In this document: one piece after another, positions 11,404-19,816 of the stretch
How the letters are laid out: each line of letters starts with the position of its first letter
Position numbering within the stretch: position 1 is the stretch's first letter
From: Candidatus Peribacteria bacterium
GTDB taxonomy: Bacteria; Patescibacteriota; Gracilibacteria; Peribacterales; Peribacteraceae
DNA: 56,115 nucleotides
NCBI GenBank assembly: GCA_009691405.1
Contig: SICN01000005.1
Location: 1-56,115 of the forward strand
Direction: 5' to 3'
Notes under the pieces: model-generated
Database searches by the model: none
Told to the model about the DNA's origin: nothing
Seen by the model: the letters and a program-made list of their open reading frames with translations, nothing else
Position numbers and translations under genes: made by a program

Positions 11404-11742
11404 ATGCACCACTCGTATTCCTTCTTCAAGCGCAAATCTCTCAAGACGATTTCCATCGTCGCAAGCAGCATGACCGTTGCGTTCGTCGTAGGAATCCAAA
11501 CGGCAAATAACGTTCACCCCGTCATCTCGGAGACCAGAGCGGGAGGCGCCGTGGTTCTTGGCGACATGAACGGAAGCGGAGTCATCGATATTGCAGATGT
11601 GCAGATTGCCGTCGAACTCTCGAACGGCGCTCGGACTCCGACCCCAAGTGAACTCTCCGCGGATCCAAACCAGGATTTCGTGATCACCAGTGAAGATGCC
11701 CTGAGCATTCTCGAGATGTTGGAAGCACAGGAACCTCGATAG
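11404..11742 (+). CDS. Secreted dockerin type I-like protein
   Basis: Signal/TM then GDMNGSGVIDIADVQIAVELS...ADPNQDFVITSEDALSILEMLEA: two EF-hand-like dockerin repeats. Confidence 0.75.
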   Translation: MHHSYSFFKRKSLKTISIVASSMTVAFVVGIQTANNVHPVISETRAGGAVVLGDMNGSGVIDIADVQIAVELSNGARTPTPSELSADPNQDFVITSEDALSILEMLEAQEPR

Positions 11743-11763
11743 GAAAAAAATAAAACAAACACC

Positions 11764-13035
11764 ATGAAATCACTTCGTATTCTCCTCGCATTCGGCATTC
11801 TCTCGTTCTGTATCGGGTTTCCGATCCGGAGTGCCTTTGGAGCGGAAGGAGACGGAGTTCTGCGACTTGTGCTCGAGCCGCACTGCGCTGATGAAAACCG
11901 CACGCAGTGTCCCGTCTATCCGGTCTCCGATGCTCTACATCTCACGACCGATATGCTCAAGGTCGATGACCTCGTCGATATCGACGTGGTTCTTGAAAAC
12001 GCAGCCGGCGCAACGGTGGAATCCATTCGAAGTTGGTTGACCTACGACCCTCAGATTCTGGAAGCACGCAGCGTGACGCTCACACCCGTCATCGCAAAAC
12101 CTGTCCCTGGAGAACAAGCGGCATATCCCAACGTCCGACTCGTAAAGATCGGAGGAGCAGCTGGAGAAATACAAAGTAATCGCGTTGCAATTGCGCGCGT
12201 CACCTTCCGAGTGCGTTCCGGTGGAAATGCAACGGAAATCGCGTTTGAAAACTTCAGGGAAGACGGACTCGGGCAGACTGCCGTGAACGGAACTCCGAAA
12301 CTGACGGAAAACACGGAAGGGCTTATGGAGCCGCCTTGCATCGGTGGCATCCTCTGCCAGAAGACACTCACACCGCTTCTCACACAAGCTCCAAGCATTC
12401 TGTCCATTCTCCTCGAACCGCAGCATGAAGCTGCTTCCTCGACACCGAATGCAGCAGAGCCGGAATCGCTCGTCATTCCCATCCGCGGGACAGAGGAGCA
12501 GCCTGCCGCTTCGAAAGCATCGACTGCAGAACAGAATACCGCATCGTCATTCGGTCTTCTGCAAGTCCAAAACTTGAAGATCACCTCGAGAGACACGAGC
12601 ATCTTCCTCGGCTGGCAACCGCTCCGGAGCAGTGAGCTCGCTGGCTACAACGTCTACTTCAGCACTGTCAGCGGCAAGTACATCCAACGTCGCACCATCG
12701 AAAAAACCGCCTCCAGTCTGGTTCTTCGCGATCTGGAACCCGACACAACCTACTACGTAGCCATACGAGCATTCAATAAAGAGAACGCCGAGAGCGTCTT
12801 CAGCCAGGAAGTATCGGTACGAATTGGCAGCCCCGAGAGTGCCTCTGCGCCTCTTGGCGGCAAGCTCGTCGAGTCACAACCGGTCGAAGGAAACCCAATT
12901 CAGAATTACGGGGGCACGGAAATAAAAGGCGATACCGGAACAAGTGACACATTGGTTTTCTTCTTGGTGCTCAGCGCAATCATCGGCACCTCGTTTGCCT
13001 GCCACAGACAGTACGCATATCTGCATTCCGCATAA
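11764..13035 (+). CDS. Cohesin-like plus fibronectin type III surface protein with C-terminal TM
   Basis: DDLVDIDVVLENAAGATVESIRSWLTYDPQILEARSV...NRVAIARVTFRV (cohesin-like); LKITSRDTSIFLGWQPLRSSELAGYNVYFS...LRDLEPDTTYYVAIRAFNKENAESVFSQEVSV (FN3); C-terminal TM. Confidence 0.7.
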   Translation: MKSLRILLAFGILSFCIGFPIRSAFGAEGDGVLRLVLEPHCADENRTQCPVYPVSDALHLTTDMLKVDDLVDIDVVLENAAGATVESIRSWLTYDPQILEARSVTLTPVIAKPVPGEQAAYPNVRLVKIGGAAGEIQSNRVAIARVTFRVRSGGNATEIAFENFREDGLGQTAVNGTPKLTENTEGLMEPPCIGGILCQKTLTPLLTQAPSILSILLEPQHEAASSTPNAAEPESLVIPIRGTEEQPAASKASTAEQNTASSFGLLQVQNLKITSRDTSIFLGWQPLRSSELAGYNVYFSTVSGKYIQRRTIEKTASSLVLRDLEPDTTYYVAIRAFNKENAESVFSQEVSVRIGSPESASAPLGGKLVESQPVEGNPIQNYGGTEIKGDTGTSDTLVFFLVLSAIIGTSFACHRQYAYLHSA

Positions 13036-13036
13036 T

Positions 13037-14104
13037 ATGTCGATTCCTTTCGTCAACGCTGGCTGGACGAATATCGATGACGACGCACCATCCGTGCGCA
13101 TCACAACCGGTGCCGCAAAAAAGGAAGAGACGAGTGCACCTAAGATCCATACATCCGAGCCTGCAATGCCTCTCGTTCACAAGTTCGAGAAGCACGATGC
13201 CGCGGTGCAACCGAACCCCAAGGCAATGAGGCTCTCTGCGATCACCGGGATTGCAGTCGTCCTCATCATCGTCACCATGTATCTGGGAGTCGATACGCTC
13301 CGCGGAAGCCTCACCGAAAGCGGAGGCACCGTCACAACCGTGACAGTCACAGCGGAAAACACGTTCTCGCCTGCAACCATCACTATAGCAGCCGGAACCA
13401 CACTCACTCTGGAGAACAAGAATCCAAATCCCGCAGTCATCAAATCCAAAGACACCCGCGAACTGTTTCCCACACAGCTTCTCTTTGACAAACCGTACAC
13501 GTTTACGATTCCGACAGGCGTCTCCGGAACATTCACCTATGTCTCGGAAACCATGCCGCCGGATCAGACGCTCATGATTATCGTAACGCCTTCAGTCGAA
13601 GCCACGGCACTTTCAAGCGTCGGTACAAGCAGCACCGTTGCCTCACCTGCCGATGAAGTCATCAGTGCAGACGATTTCCCTCTCCCCTTCGGAGGACCAA
13701 TGGAACCTGTCGCAAATCCGAATGCGGCAGCCGTGCCGGAAATCTCGATCGCGCCTCAGGCGACGTCACCTGCGACTACAAACATACTGATTACGGAGGA
13801 AAGCGACACGACGGAAATCATCAGTGTCGGGGCAACTTCTTCGACTCAGGAAAAAGCCGAGGTGTCTTTCGGAGGCAATTCCGTCCCGACAAATCCCTAT
13901 ACTGTCGGAAACAAGAAAGCCTACGGAAACGCAGGAAATGCGATTGCAGCAGCTGCAAACAATCTGCACTCAGGCGCACCACTTCTGAAGATGCAACAGT
14001 ACCGCCCAAGAACGAACACTTCCACCGGGCCTGCTGCGTGGGGAATATTTGTGTTTTCAGCATGTGTGATGGTCATGGCATACCGGAGAGGAATCATCAA
14101 TTAA
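13037..14104 (+). CDS. Membrane protein with cupredoxin-like domain
   Basis: VTVTAENTFSPATITIAAGTTLTLENKNPNPAVIKSKD...TFTIPTGVSGTFTYVSETMPPDQTLMIIVTP; N-terminal TM and C-terminal TSTGPAAWGIFVFSACVMVMAYRRG. Confidence 0.65.
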   Translation: MSIPFVNAGWTNIDDDAPSVRITTGAAKKEETSAPKIHTSEPAMPLVHKFEKHDAAVQPNPKAMRLSAITGIAVVLIIVTMYLGVDTLRGSLTESGGTVTTVTVTAENTFSPATITIAAGTTLTLENKNPNPAVIKSKDTRELFPTQLLFDKPYTFTIPTGVSGTFTYVSETMPPDQTLMIIVTPSVEATALSSVGTSSTVASPADEVISADDFPLPFGGPMEPVANPNAAAVPEISIAPQATSPATTNILITEESDTTEIISVGATSSTQEKAEVSFGGNSVPTNPYTVGNKKAYGNAGNAIAAAANNLHSGAPLLKMQQYRPRTNTSTGPAAWGIFVFSACVMVMAYRRGIIN

Positions 14105-14152
14105 TACTGAGGATCTTGATCAACCTCATCCTTTCGCGTACAAGAAAGAGGC

Positions 14153-15070
14153 ATGACGGTCTTTCTGATTCTGCTTGGCAAACTTCTGCCCCTCTACGCA
14201 GTCATCGTACTCGGGTATATCTCAGGAAGAGTATTGAAGGTGCATAAAGAGAGCATCGCGATTCTCCTCCTCTACGTCCTGTCACCCATCATCGTTTTTC
14301 ACGGAGCGTTCACAACGGAATTGAATTTCGGCATCGCAATCCTGCCCGTATTCTTCCTCCTCTCCGCGTATCTTTTCTCCGGGCTTGCGTACGCTCTCGG
14401 GGGAAAAGTTTGGTCGGATTCCACACGCAACATCTTCGCCTATACCGCAGGAACCGGGAATACGGGGTATTTCGGGATTCCCGTTGCCATGGCACTGCTC
14501 GGACCCGAGGTTCTCGGACCTGTGGTTCTAGCGACGATGGGTCTTGTTTTGTACGAGAGCACGCTCGGGTTCTATATCACTGCAAAAGGAACGTATTCAC
14601 CTCGGGAAAGTCTGCGAAAACTTTTGCGTCTGCCATCACTCTATGCCCTGATCGCAGGTCTTCTGATGAACGCAGGCACCGTGCAATTGCCCGAGAGTTA
14701 CTTCTCTCTCGCCGACAATTTCCGCGGCGCGTACTCCATCCTTGGAATGATGATTATCGGGCTTGGGGTGTCCGGATTCAAAACGCTTGCATGGGACTGG
14801 AGTTTCCTCGGTCTCTCATTTCTCACAAAATTCATCCTATGGCCGCTCTATTCACTCCTGTTCACTTCACTCGATGCGCAATCCTGGCACCTTCTCACAC
14901 CAACAATGCATTCGATCGTGATTCTCCTTTCACTCACGCCGATGGCGGCAAATACCGTGGTGCTTGCGACCGCTCTGAATGTGAAGCCCGAGAAAGCAGC
15001 ACTCGGCGTGCTTTTGACGACTCTTTTCGCTCTCTTCTACATACCGCTTGCATTAAGTTTCCTTGCATAG
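14153..15070 (+). CDS. AEC-family (auxin efflux carrier/malate-type) permease
   Basis: LPLYAVIVLGYISGRVL...ILLLYVLSPIIVFHGAF...TAGTGNTGYFGIPVAMALLG. Confidence 0.85.
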   Translation: MTVFLILLGKLLPLYAVIVLGYISGRVLKVHKESIAILLLYVLSPIIVFHGAFTTELNFGIAILPVFFLLSAYLFSGLAYALGGKVWSDSTRNIFAYTAGTGNTGYFGIPVAMALLGPEVLGPVVLATMGLVLYESTLGFYITAKGTYSPRESLRKLLRLPSLYALIAGLLMNAGTVQLPESYFSLADNFRGAYSILGMMIIGLGVSGFKTLAWDWSFLGLSFLTKFILWPLYSLLFTSLDAQSWHLLTPTMHSIVILLSLTPMAANTVVLATALNVKPEKAALGVLLTTLFALFYIPLALSFLA

Positions 15071-15100
15071 CGCTAAAGAATCGCTAGCATTCGCCTCCAA

Positions 15101-17211
15101 ATGCCAGAAGTAGCAACACCAGAGGCCAGAGTTGATAAAGTACGAGAGTCGCAAATACAGCAACTTGAAGGAAGGATACGTGCAGCAATCAACCATCTCG
15201 ATGTCAAAGGGAAGGAGCACTTTGATTTTGCGAGAGCGGAAAGAATTTTGCAGGATGCTCAGGAAAACCCCAAGCATGCTATCGATACACATGGGCTCGA
15301 ACTCGTGCAAATCCTGGACGGCAGTTATCGCAAGAGTGTCGCTGCTCTTTCGACTCGCGTGTCGGGAGTCAATTCCTATTCAAATGACATTGCTCATTGG
15401 GAGACCCAGAAGGCAATATAAATCAGTCCTGCGGAGGAGAAAGATGCAGGCAAAAATATTGTGAGAACAAGAGATGACCTAAGAAAAAGATTTGAAGAGC
15501 TCAGTGCAAGAGGAGGCAAAAGTATTGATTGGTTGATGAAAAATGCATTGAGAATACTCGGTGAAATACCTGCGCGCCGTGAATTTTTAGTCACCCAGCA
15601 CGGACGAGAAATTGTAGAAGGTATCGAGCAGCTTGCAACTGGAATTCGAAGCCAGCTCACCGTGGTTATTGCTGCACCTGCAAAAGCTCCTCCTGCAAAT
15701 CCTGATGCTGGGTCTGAACCACTAAGCCGAGTGGATGGAACAAACGCATCGTCTCAGGCAAAAATAGTCGCTGACAACGTAGTCACAACTGGAGAGCCGA
15801 CCTCGGATCACCTTAAAGAAATAGCTAATCCAGGCGTTACTGCAGTCGAAAGAGAAAGTATGCCTGTGCAAGAAGTCTCACTGGATGCTCCCTATAGAGC
15901 ATGGGGAGAAGCTGAAATTCTCTATTTTCTCGCTCTCGCAGCCGAAGCTGAACGAGCCTCTCCTGGTCAAGGTGAACACAGAACAAGAGCGCAGTACGGC
16001 GTATCCAAATTCTTTCATGAACAAGATTGGAAAGTACGATTCACGGCAAACTACGTTGTCTCTGCCGAGAAGGCAGATGAAGCAAATGAGACAGTTGCAA
16101 TATCAGGAGATAGAACATTACCAAAGAACTGGCAGGGTTGGAGCGATGCTCATATCGAAACCTTCGAGATAGAGGCACGGGCAGAGGAGAGCAGAGGGAA
16201 AAACGGATCTGTACGATTGCGTCAAAAATTCGGTATTCCTCTGACAACGCACAGCGAATGGGAGAGGCGTTTCCCGAATAACCGCGGCACGGGAGGTCTG
16301 ACACCTGCAGCACGAGCACCGATCTATGAACGTGCGGAAGCCGAATCGCCTGAGAGAGACAACGGAGTGCCATTGCCGAAGTACGTGAAGAAAGAGTGGA
16401 CCAACAAACAGATTGTACAATTCCTCGACATGATTGATCGTGCTGACTATGGAGGTGCAACGAGACTGTGTTCCGAATATGATGTTCCGCCTGGAAATAT
16501 TCCTTACTGGAGAAAACAAAAGCTAAAGTGGGATTCTCAGGAACAAGTTGATGCGCCCACGAATGCCGCTAACACTCGGAGTGAAGCGACGGACTCATCG
16601 GCAGCAGGTACTGCAGAAACAGAAAAAGAACAGGATGGAAAAGAAGATATTCCGATCATGAGCAACGTGTCATCGTCGGCAGAATCCAAACGCTGAACGA
16701 AACCGAAGGCGTAGAACTCGAGCAGGCATGCCAAAGGCTCACCATTACGTCGGCGACGTACCGGAAATGGTCGGCAAAACTTGTAACACTCGCTCGGCTT
16801 GTCATCGACGACGATGCTGCGGAAACGAAACCCGATATCGATCTCGCGAAAACGGATGAGACAGCAAACGCCGATTCTGCTCTGGAGGATCAGAGTCACA
16901 TCGACACCGAGAGGCGCGACCCAAGCCTCGACCCGAAACCGGAAGCCGAAGTACTCGCGACCAAGACCGCGGACGCCACTGCTAAGACCATTGAAAATGT
17001 CGATCCTGTTGTTGCTCAGGTTGAGACCAAGGCAGACGAAATCACCCAGATCAAAGCAATCATCGGTCCGGAACGAATGAAAGATCCGATCGTAAAATCA
17101 GCTGTGCGCATTCTGCGACTGCAGTTCAATAAACTACTGGAGCGGACGCCGAAACATGAAGCGCCAACCGGTGCAGAGCAAACTACTTCCGAGATTGCCC
17201 GTGAGGGATAA
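15101..17211 (+). pseudogene. Disrupted gene with N-terminal repeats and tandem HTH-like repeats (three ORF pieces)
   Basis: 15101-15421 and 15461-16696 share a frame separated by one TAA (15419-15421). An open -1 frame without ATG (about 16588-17211) continues the repeat series. See findings. Confidence 0.55.
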
Positions 17212-17259
17212 AGAGTAGTCATGCCTATTTTTTGGCATCAAGACGCCATTTGTAGGTGA

Positions 17260-17287
17260 TTGACAAATATATAATAAAGTTTATAAT
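17260..17287 (+). promoter_or_regulatory. Sigma70-type promoter TTGACA-N16-TATAAT
   Basis: ttgaca (17260-17265), 16-bp spacer, tataat (17282-17287); ATG at 17294. Confidence 0.75.
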
Positions 17288-17293
17288 TTCTTC

Positions 17294-17848
17294 ATGCAAT
17301 TGCAGTGCGCAGAAATCGCCGAGCAAGCATTTCTTCAGAAAGTGGATCTGAAGCGCCTGTACACGGAAATGATTGAAGGAGTGGCTCTCGAACTACATTC
17401 GGTACGAATTGGTGGTGGCATGCTAGCAACGGAACCCGAGGTCACCGCACTGGCTAAAAAAATCAAGACACTGGGATTTTCAGGTCTTTCGGAAGGTCAA
17501 TGGAGGAAAGTTCTTGGTGTGGGAGGCGGAACCTCACCCACTATCCTCGATCATCTTGAATCTCTGATCCGTTCATTCGGTCGCTACTGCAACATCAGCG
17601 ATGCTGCAGAAGTCAGGATGAGCATTGAGGCTCTCAAAACAATCAATCGCAATTTTTCCGGAGTGGACATTGATGCGTTTCTGCAATCTCTAGCCGAAAC
17701 TGCGGTCAATCAGCAACTGGATGCATCCGGAATCGGCATGATTGAGATGCAACGATTGAATTCGAACATCGATGTGGATCTTTTGGTGGAAAGTAAAAAG
17801 ATCGTGCAGATGACAAGAGAGAAGATCGACATGCTGATGAAAGCTTGA
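17294..17848 (+). CDS. Hypothetical protein
   Basis: 184-aa ORF with a consensus promoter directly upstream. Confidence 0.7.
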   Translation: MQLQCAEIAEQAFLQKVDLKRLYTEMIEGVALELHSVRIGGGMLATEPEVTALAKKIKTLGFSGLSEGQWRKVLGVGGGTSPTILDHLESLIRSFGRYCNISDAAEVRMSIEALKTINRNFSGVDIDAFLQSLAETAVNQQLDASGIGMIEMQRLNSNIDVDLLVESKKIVQMTREKIDMLMKA

Positions 17849-17947
17849 GAAAATGTGGCTTGCTATCCGTAGCAACGCGGCTTTGATGCATGCAAAACAA
17901 GTACAAAACTCAAAAGCTACGGAGGACATCCTTCGCGTTGCGAAGGA

Positions 17948-18033
17948 TGGTGGGCCGGGCTGGATTCGAACCAGCGAAGGCATAAGCCGTCAGATTTACA
18001 GTCTGATGCGTTTGGCCACTTCGCTACCGACCC
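17948..18033 (-). tRNA. tRNA-Tyr (anticodon GUA)
   Basis: Reverse strand GGGTCGGTAGCGAAGTGGCCAAACGCATCAGACTGTAAATCTGACGGCTTATGCCTTCGCTGGTTCGAATCCAGCCCGGCCCACCA. Confidence 0.95.
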
Positions 18034-18124
18034 ACGTGATGCAGAGAAAGAACATGCGGGAAGTGTAACAGCTGAGTTACCCGCCCGCCAAAGCTTCATC
18101 AGAAGCGAAGGAGGGTCGACCCAC

Positions 18125-18162
18125 GAATGAATTATGAATCAAGAATGAAGAATTATGAAGTG
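18125..18162. repeat. Simple-sequence-like direct repeat (gaattatgaatcaagaatgaagaattatgaa)
   Basis: ATTATGAA present twice within an A/T/G-biased tract. Confidence 0.5.
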
Positions 18163-18174
18163 AATCCTGCATAG

Positions 18175-18212
18175 ACAAAAAACGGACCAGCAGAGCTGGC
18201 CCAATTTTTTTC
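18175..18212. terminator. Bidirectional Rho-independent terminator
   Basis: aaaaaacGGACCAGCagaGCTGGCCCaattttttt: GC stem with A-tract on one side and T-tract on the other. Confidence 0.75.
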
Positions 18213-18378
18213 GATCAATCCTTGTGGGACTGACCTAGGCAATCTTTTTGAGGAAATTGCTTTAGAGTCATTCTACCACCCCCCTCTTCCGCTGTCAACA
18301 CGGTACAGAATGCTTGCTTGTGCTTTCCAGGGCACTCGCTCTAGAATCTCGACCATCTACTTCTTCCCCTTTTATCCA

Positions 18379-18543
18379 ATGATCGTTCAATCTCATGTCA
18401 AGGAGACGCTCTCCAAGATGGGTCTCCGCTGCGGTGGTGACTTCTGCGATGCTCTCGCCAAGTCTTGCGAGGAGCTCGTCAAGAAGGCTGCATGGCGCTG
18501 CAAGGAGAACAAGCGTCAGACCGTGTACGGCTGCGACTGCTAA
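18379..18543 (+). CDS. Histone-fold-like small basic protein, Cys-rich
   Basis: MIVQSHVKETLSKMGLRCGGDFCDALAKSCEELVKKAAWRCKENKRQTVYGCDC: short helix, SGD/GGD-like loop, long helix, R-x-T loop; strongly biased codons; own terminator downstream. Confidence 0.7.
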   Translation: MIVQSHVKETLSKMGLRCGGDFCDALAKSCEELVKKAAWRCKENKRQTVYGCDC

Positions 18544-18557
18544 TTTCGGTATTACTA

Positions 18558-18594
18558 CAAAAGGGGCCGTTCCTCTGTGAATGGTCCTTTTTTG
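18558..18594 (+). terminator. Rho-independent terminator after the histone-like gene
   Basis: aaaAGGGGCCGTTCctctgtGAATGGTCCTtttttgt. Confidence 0.8.
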
Positions 18595-18596
18595 TA

Positions 18597-19811
18597 CTAC
18601 TCATGCCGTAGCGCTTCCATAGGGCTTAAGGCTGCCGCACGCTTTGCCGGATAGATACCGAAAATCAGCCCCGTAACAATTGCCATAAAAAGTGCCAGAA
18701 AAATTGCAGAGAAAGACAGGACGAACTGAAACTCACCGAGAAAACGAGCGGCTATCGCACTCAGAAGCCAGCCAAAGAAAACGCCGGTCACCGTGCCGAT
18801 TGCACCTCCGGTGAGAGTCAAAGAAACTGCCTCGAGTAGAAACTGCAGAAGAATGTCAGATTGCCGAGCGCCGACGGCTTTCCGAAGACCGATTTCTCTT
18901 GTCCTCTCGGTTACAGACACCAGCATGATGTTCATGATGCCGATGCCACCAACGAGGAGAGAGATCGCTGCGACGAGCGAAAGGAAAATCGTGAGACCGA
19001 GCGTGACCGAATTAATGATCTGCGTAATCTGCTCGGCGCTCCTGGCGATGAAGTCGTCCTTGTCGGGATCGTTTTCCAGATTATCGATGCGATGACGCTG
19101 ACGAAGCAGCATCGTGATGTCTTGCTTCGTAAGGTCGGTGTCGGTCGCGGCTTTGAGGGTCATGTACGTCAAATGCTTTTGACCGCTCACGGCTCTTGCC
19201 GTCGAGTAGGGAATGAAGACAGGCTTGTCGAGATTTTGGAGCAAAAACGAACCGACGCTCCGAAGAACACCCACGACGGTGAACGAAAAATCTCCGATGG
19301 TGATTTTCTTGCCGACGGGGTCTCGGTTGCCGAATAGATCTTGCGCGGTCTGATACGCGAGGACTGCGACGGATTTGGCGCCATCCTCGTCGCTACGGTC
19401 GAGTAGCCGACCATGATCGAGTTTCAGTCCGTAGTTTGCAAACAACTGTCCGTACGAGCCCATGACCATCGGCGACACTTCTTCTTTCCCGTAGTGTACG
19501 GATTTCCCGACGATGATCACCGGCACAGCACTTTGGACGGTCGAAAGCTGCGACACGGCGCGATAATCATCAAAGATAAGACTGTCGAGGTTGCCTCCGA
19601 ATTTCTCGAACCCCTTCGGGAATACATCGATCGTATTCGAGCCGAACGACTCGACCTGCACGATGATGTAATTTTGGAAACTTGTACCGAGAGAGACCAT
19701 CAACACGACCGACGCGACCCCGATGATGATCCCAAGCATCGTGAGTGCGGCTCGGCGCTTGTTGACCGTGATGCCTTTGAGAGCCGTTGAGAGAGTGTCG
19801 GAAAAAAGCAT
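18597..19811 (-). CDS. ABC transporter permease (MacB/FtsX type)
   Basis: ALKGITVNKRRAALTMLGIIIGVASVVLMVSLG...LLVGGIGIMNIMLVSVTERTREIGLRKAVGARQSDILLQFLLEA. Confidence 0.93.
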   Translation of the reverse strand: MLFSDTLSTALKGITVNKRRAALTMLGIIIGVASVVLMVSLGTSFQNYIIVQVESFGSNTIDVFPKGFEKFGGNLDSLIFDDYRAVSQLSTVQSAVPVIIVGKSVHYGKEEVSPMVMGSYGQLFANYGLKLDHGRLLDRSDEDGAKSVAVLAYQTAQDLFGNRDPVGKKITIGDFSFTVVGVLRSVGSFLLQNLDKPVFIPYSTARAVSGQKHLTYMTLKAATDTDLTKQDITMLLRQRHRIDNLENDPDKDDFIARSAEQITQIINSVTLGLTIFLSLVAAISLLVGGIGIMNIMLVSVTERTREIGLRKAVGARQSDILLQFLLEAVSLTLTGGAIGTVTGVFFGWLLSAIAARFLGEFQFVLSFSAIFLALFMAIVTGLIFGIYPAKRAAALSPMEALRHE

Positions 19812-19816
19812 AAGAA

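Noticed and set aside
16590-16660. Programmed -1 frameshift to reach the fourth HTH repeat
   Set aside because: No canonical X-XXY-YYZ slippery heptamer in the correct phase, so an indel or pseudogenisation is the simpler explanation.
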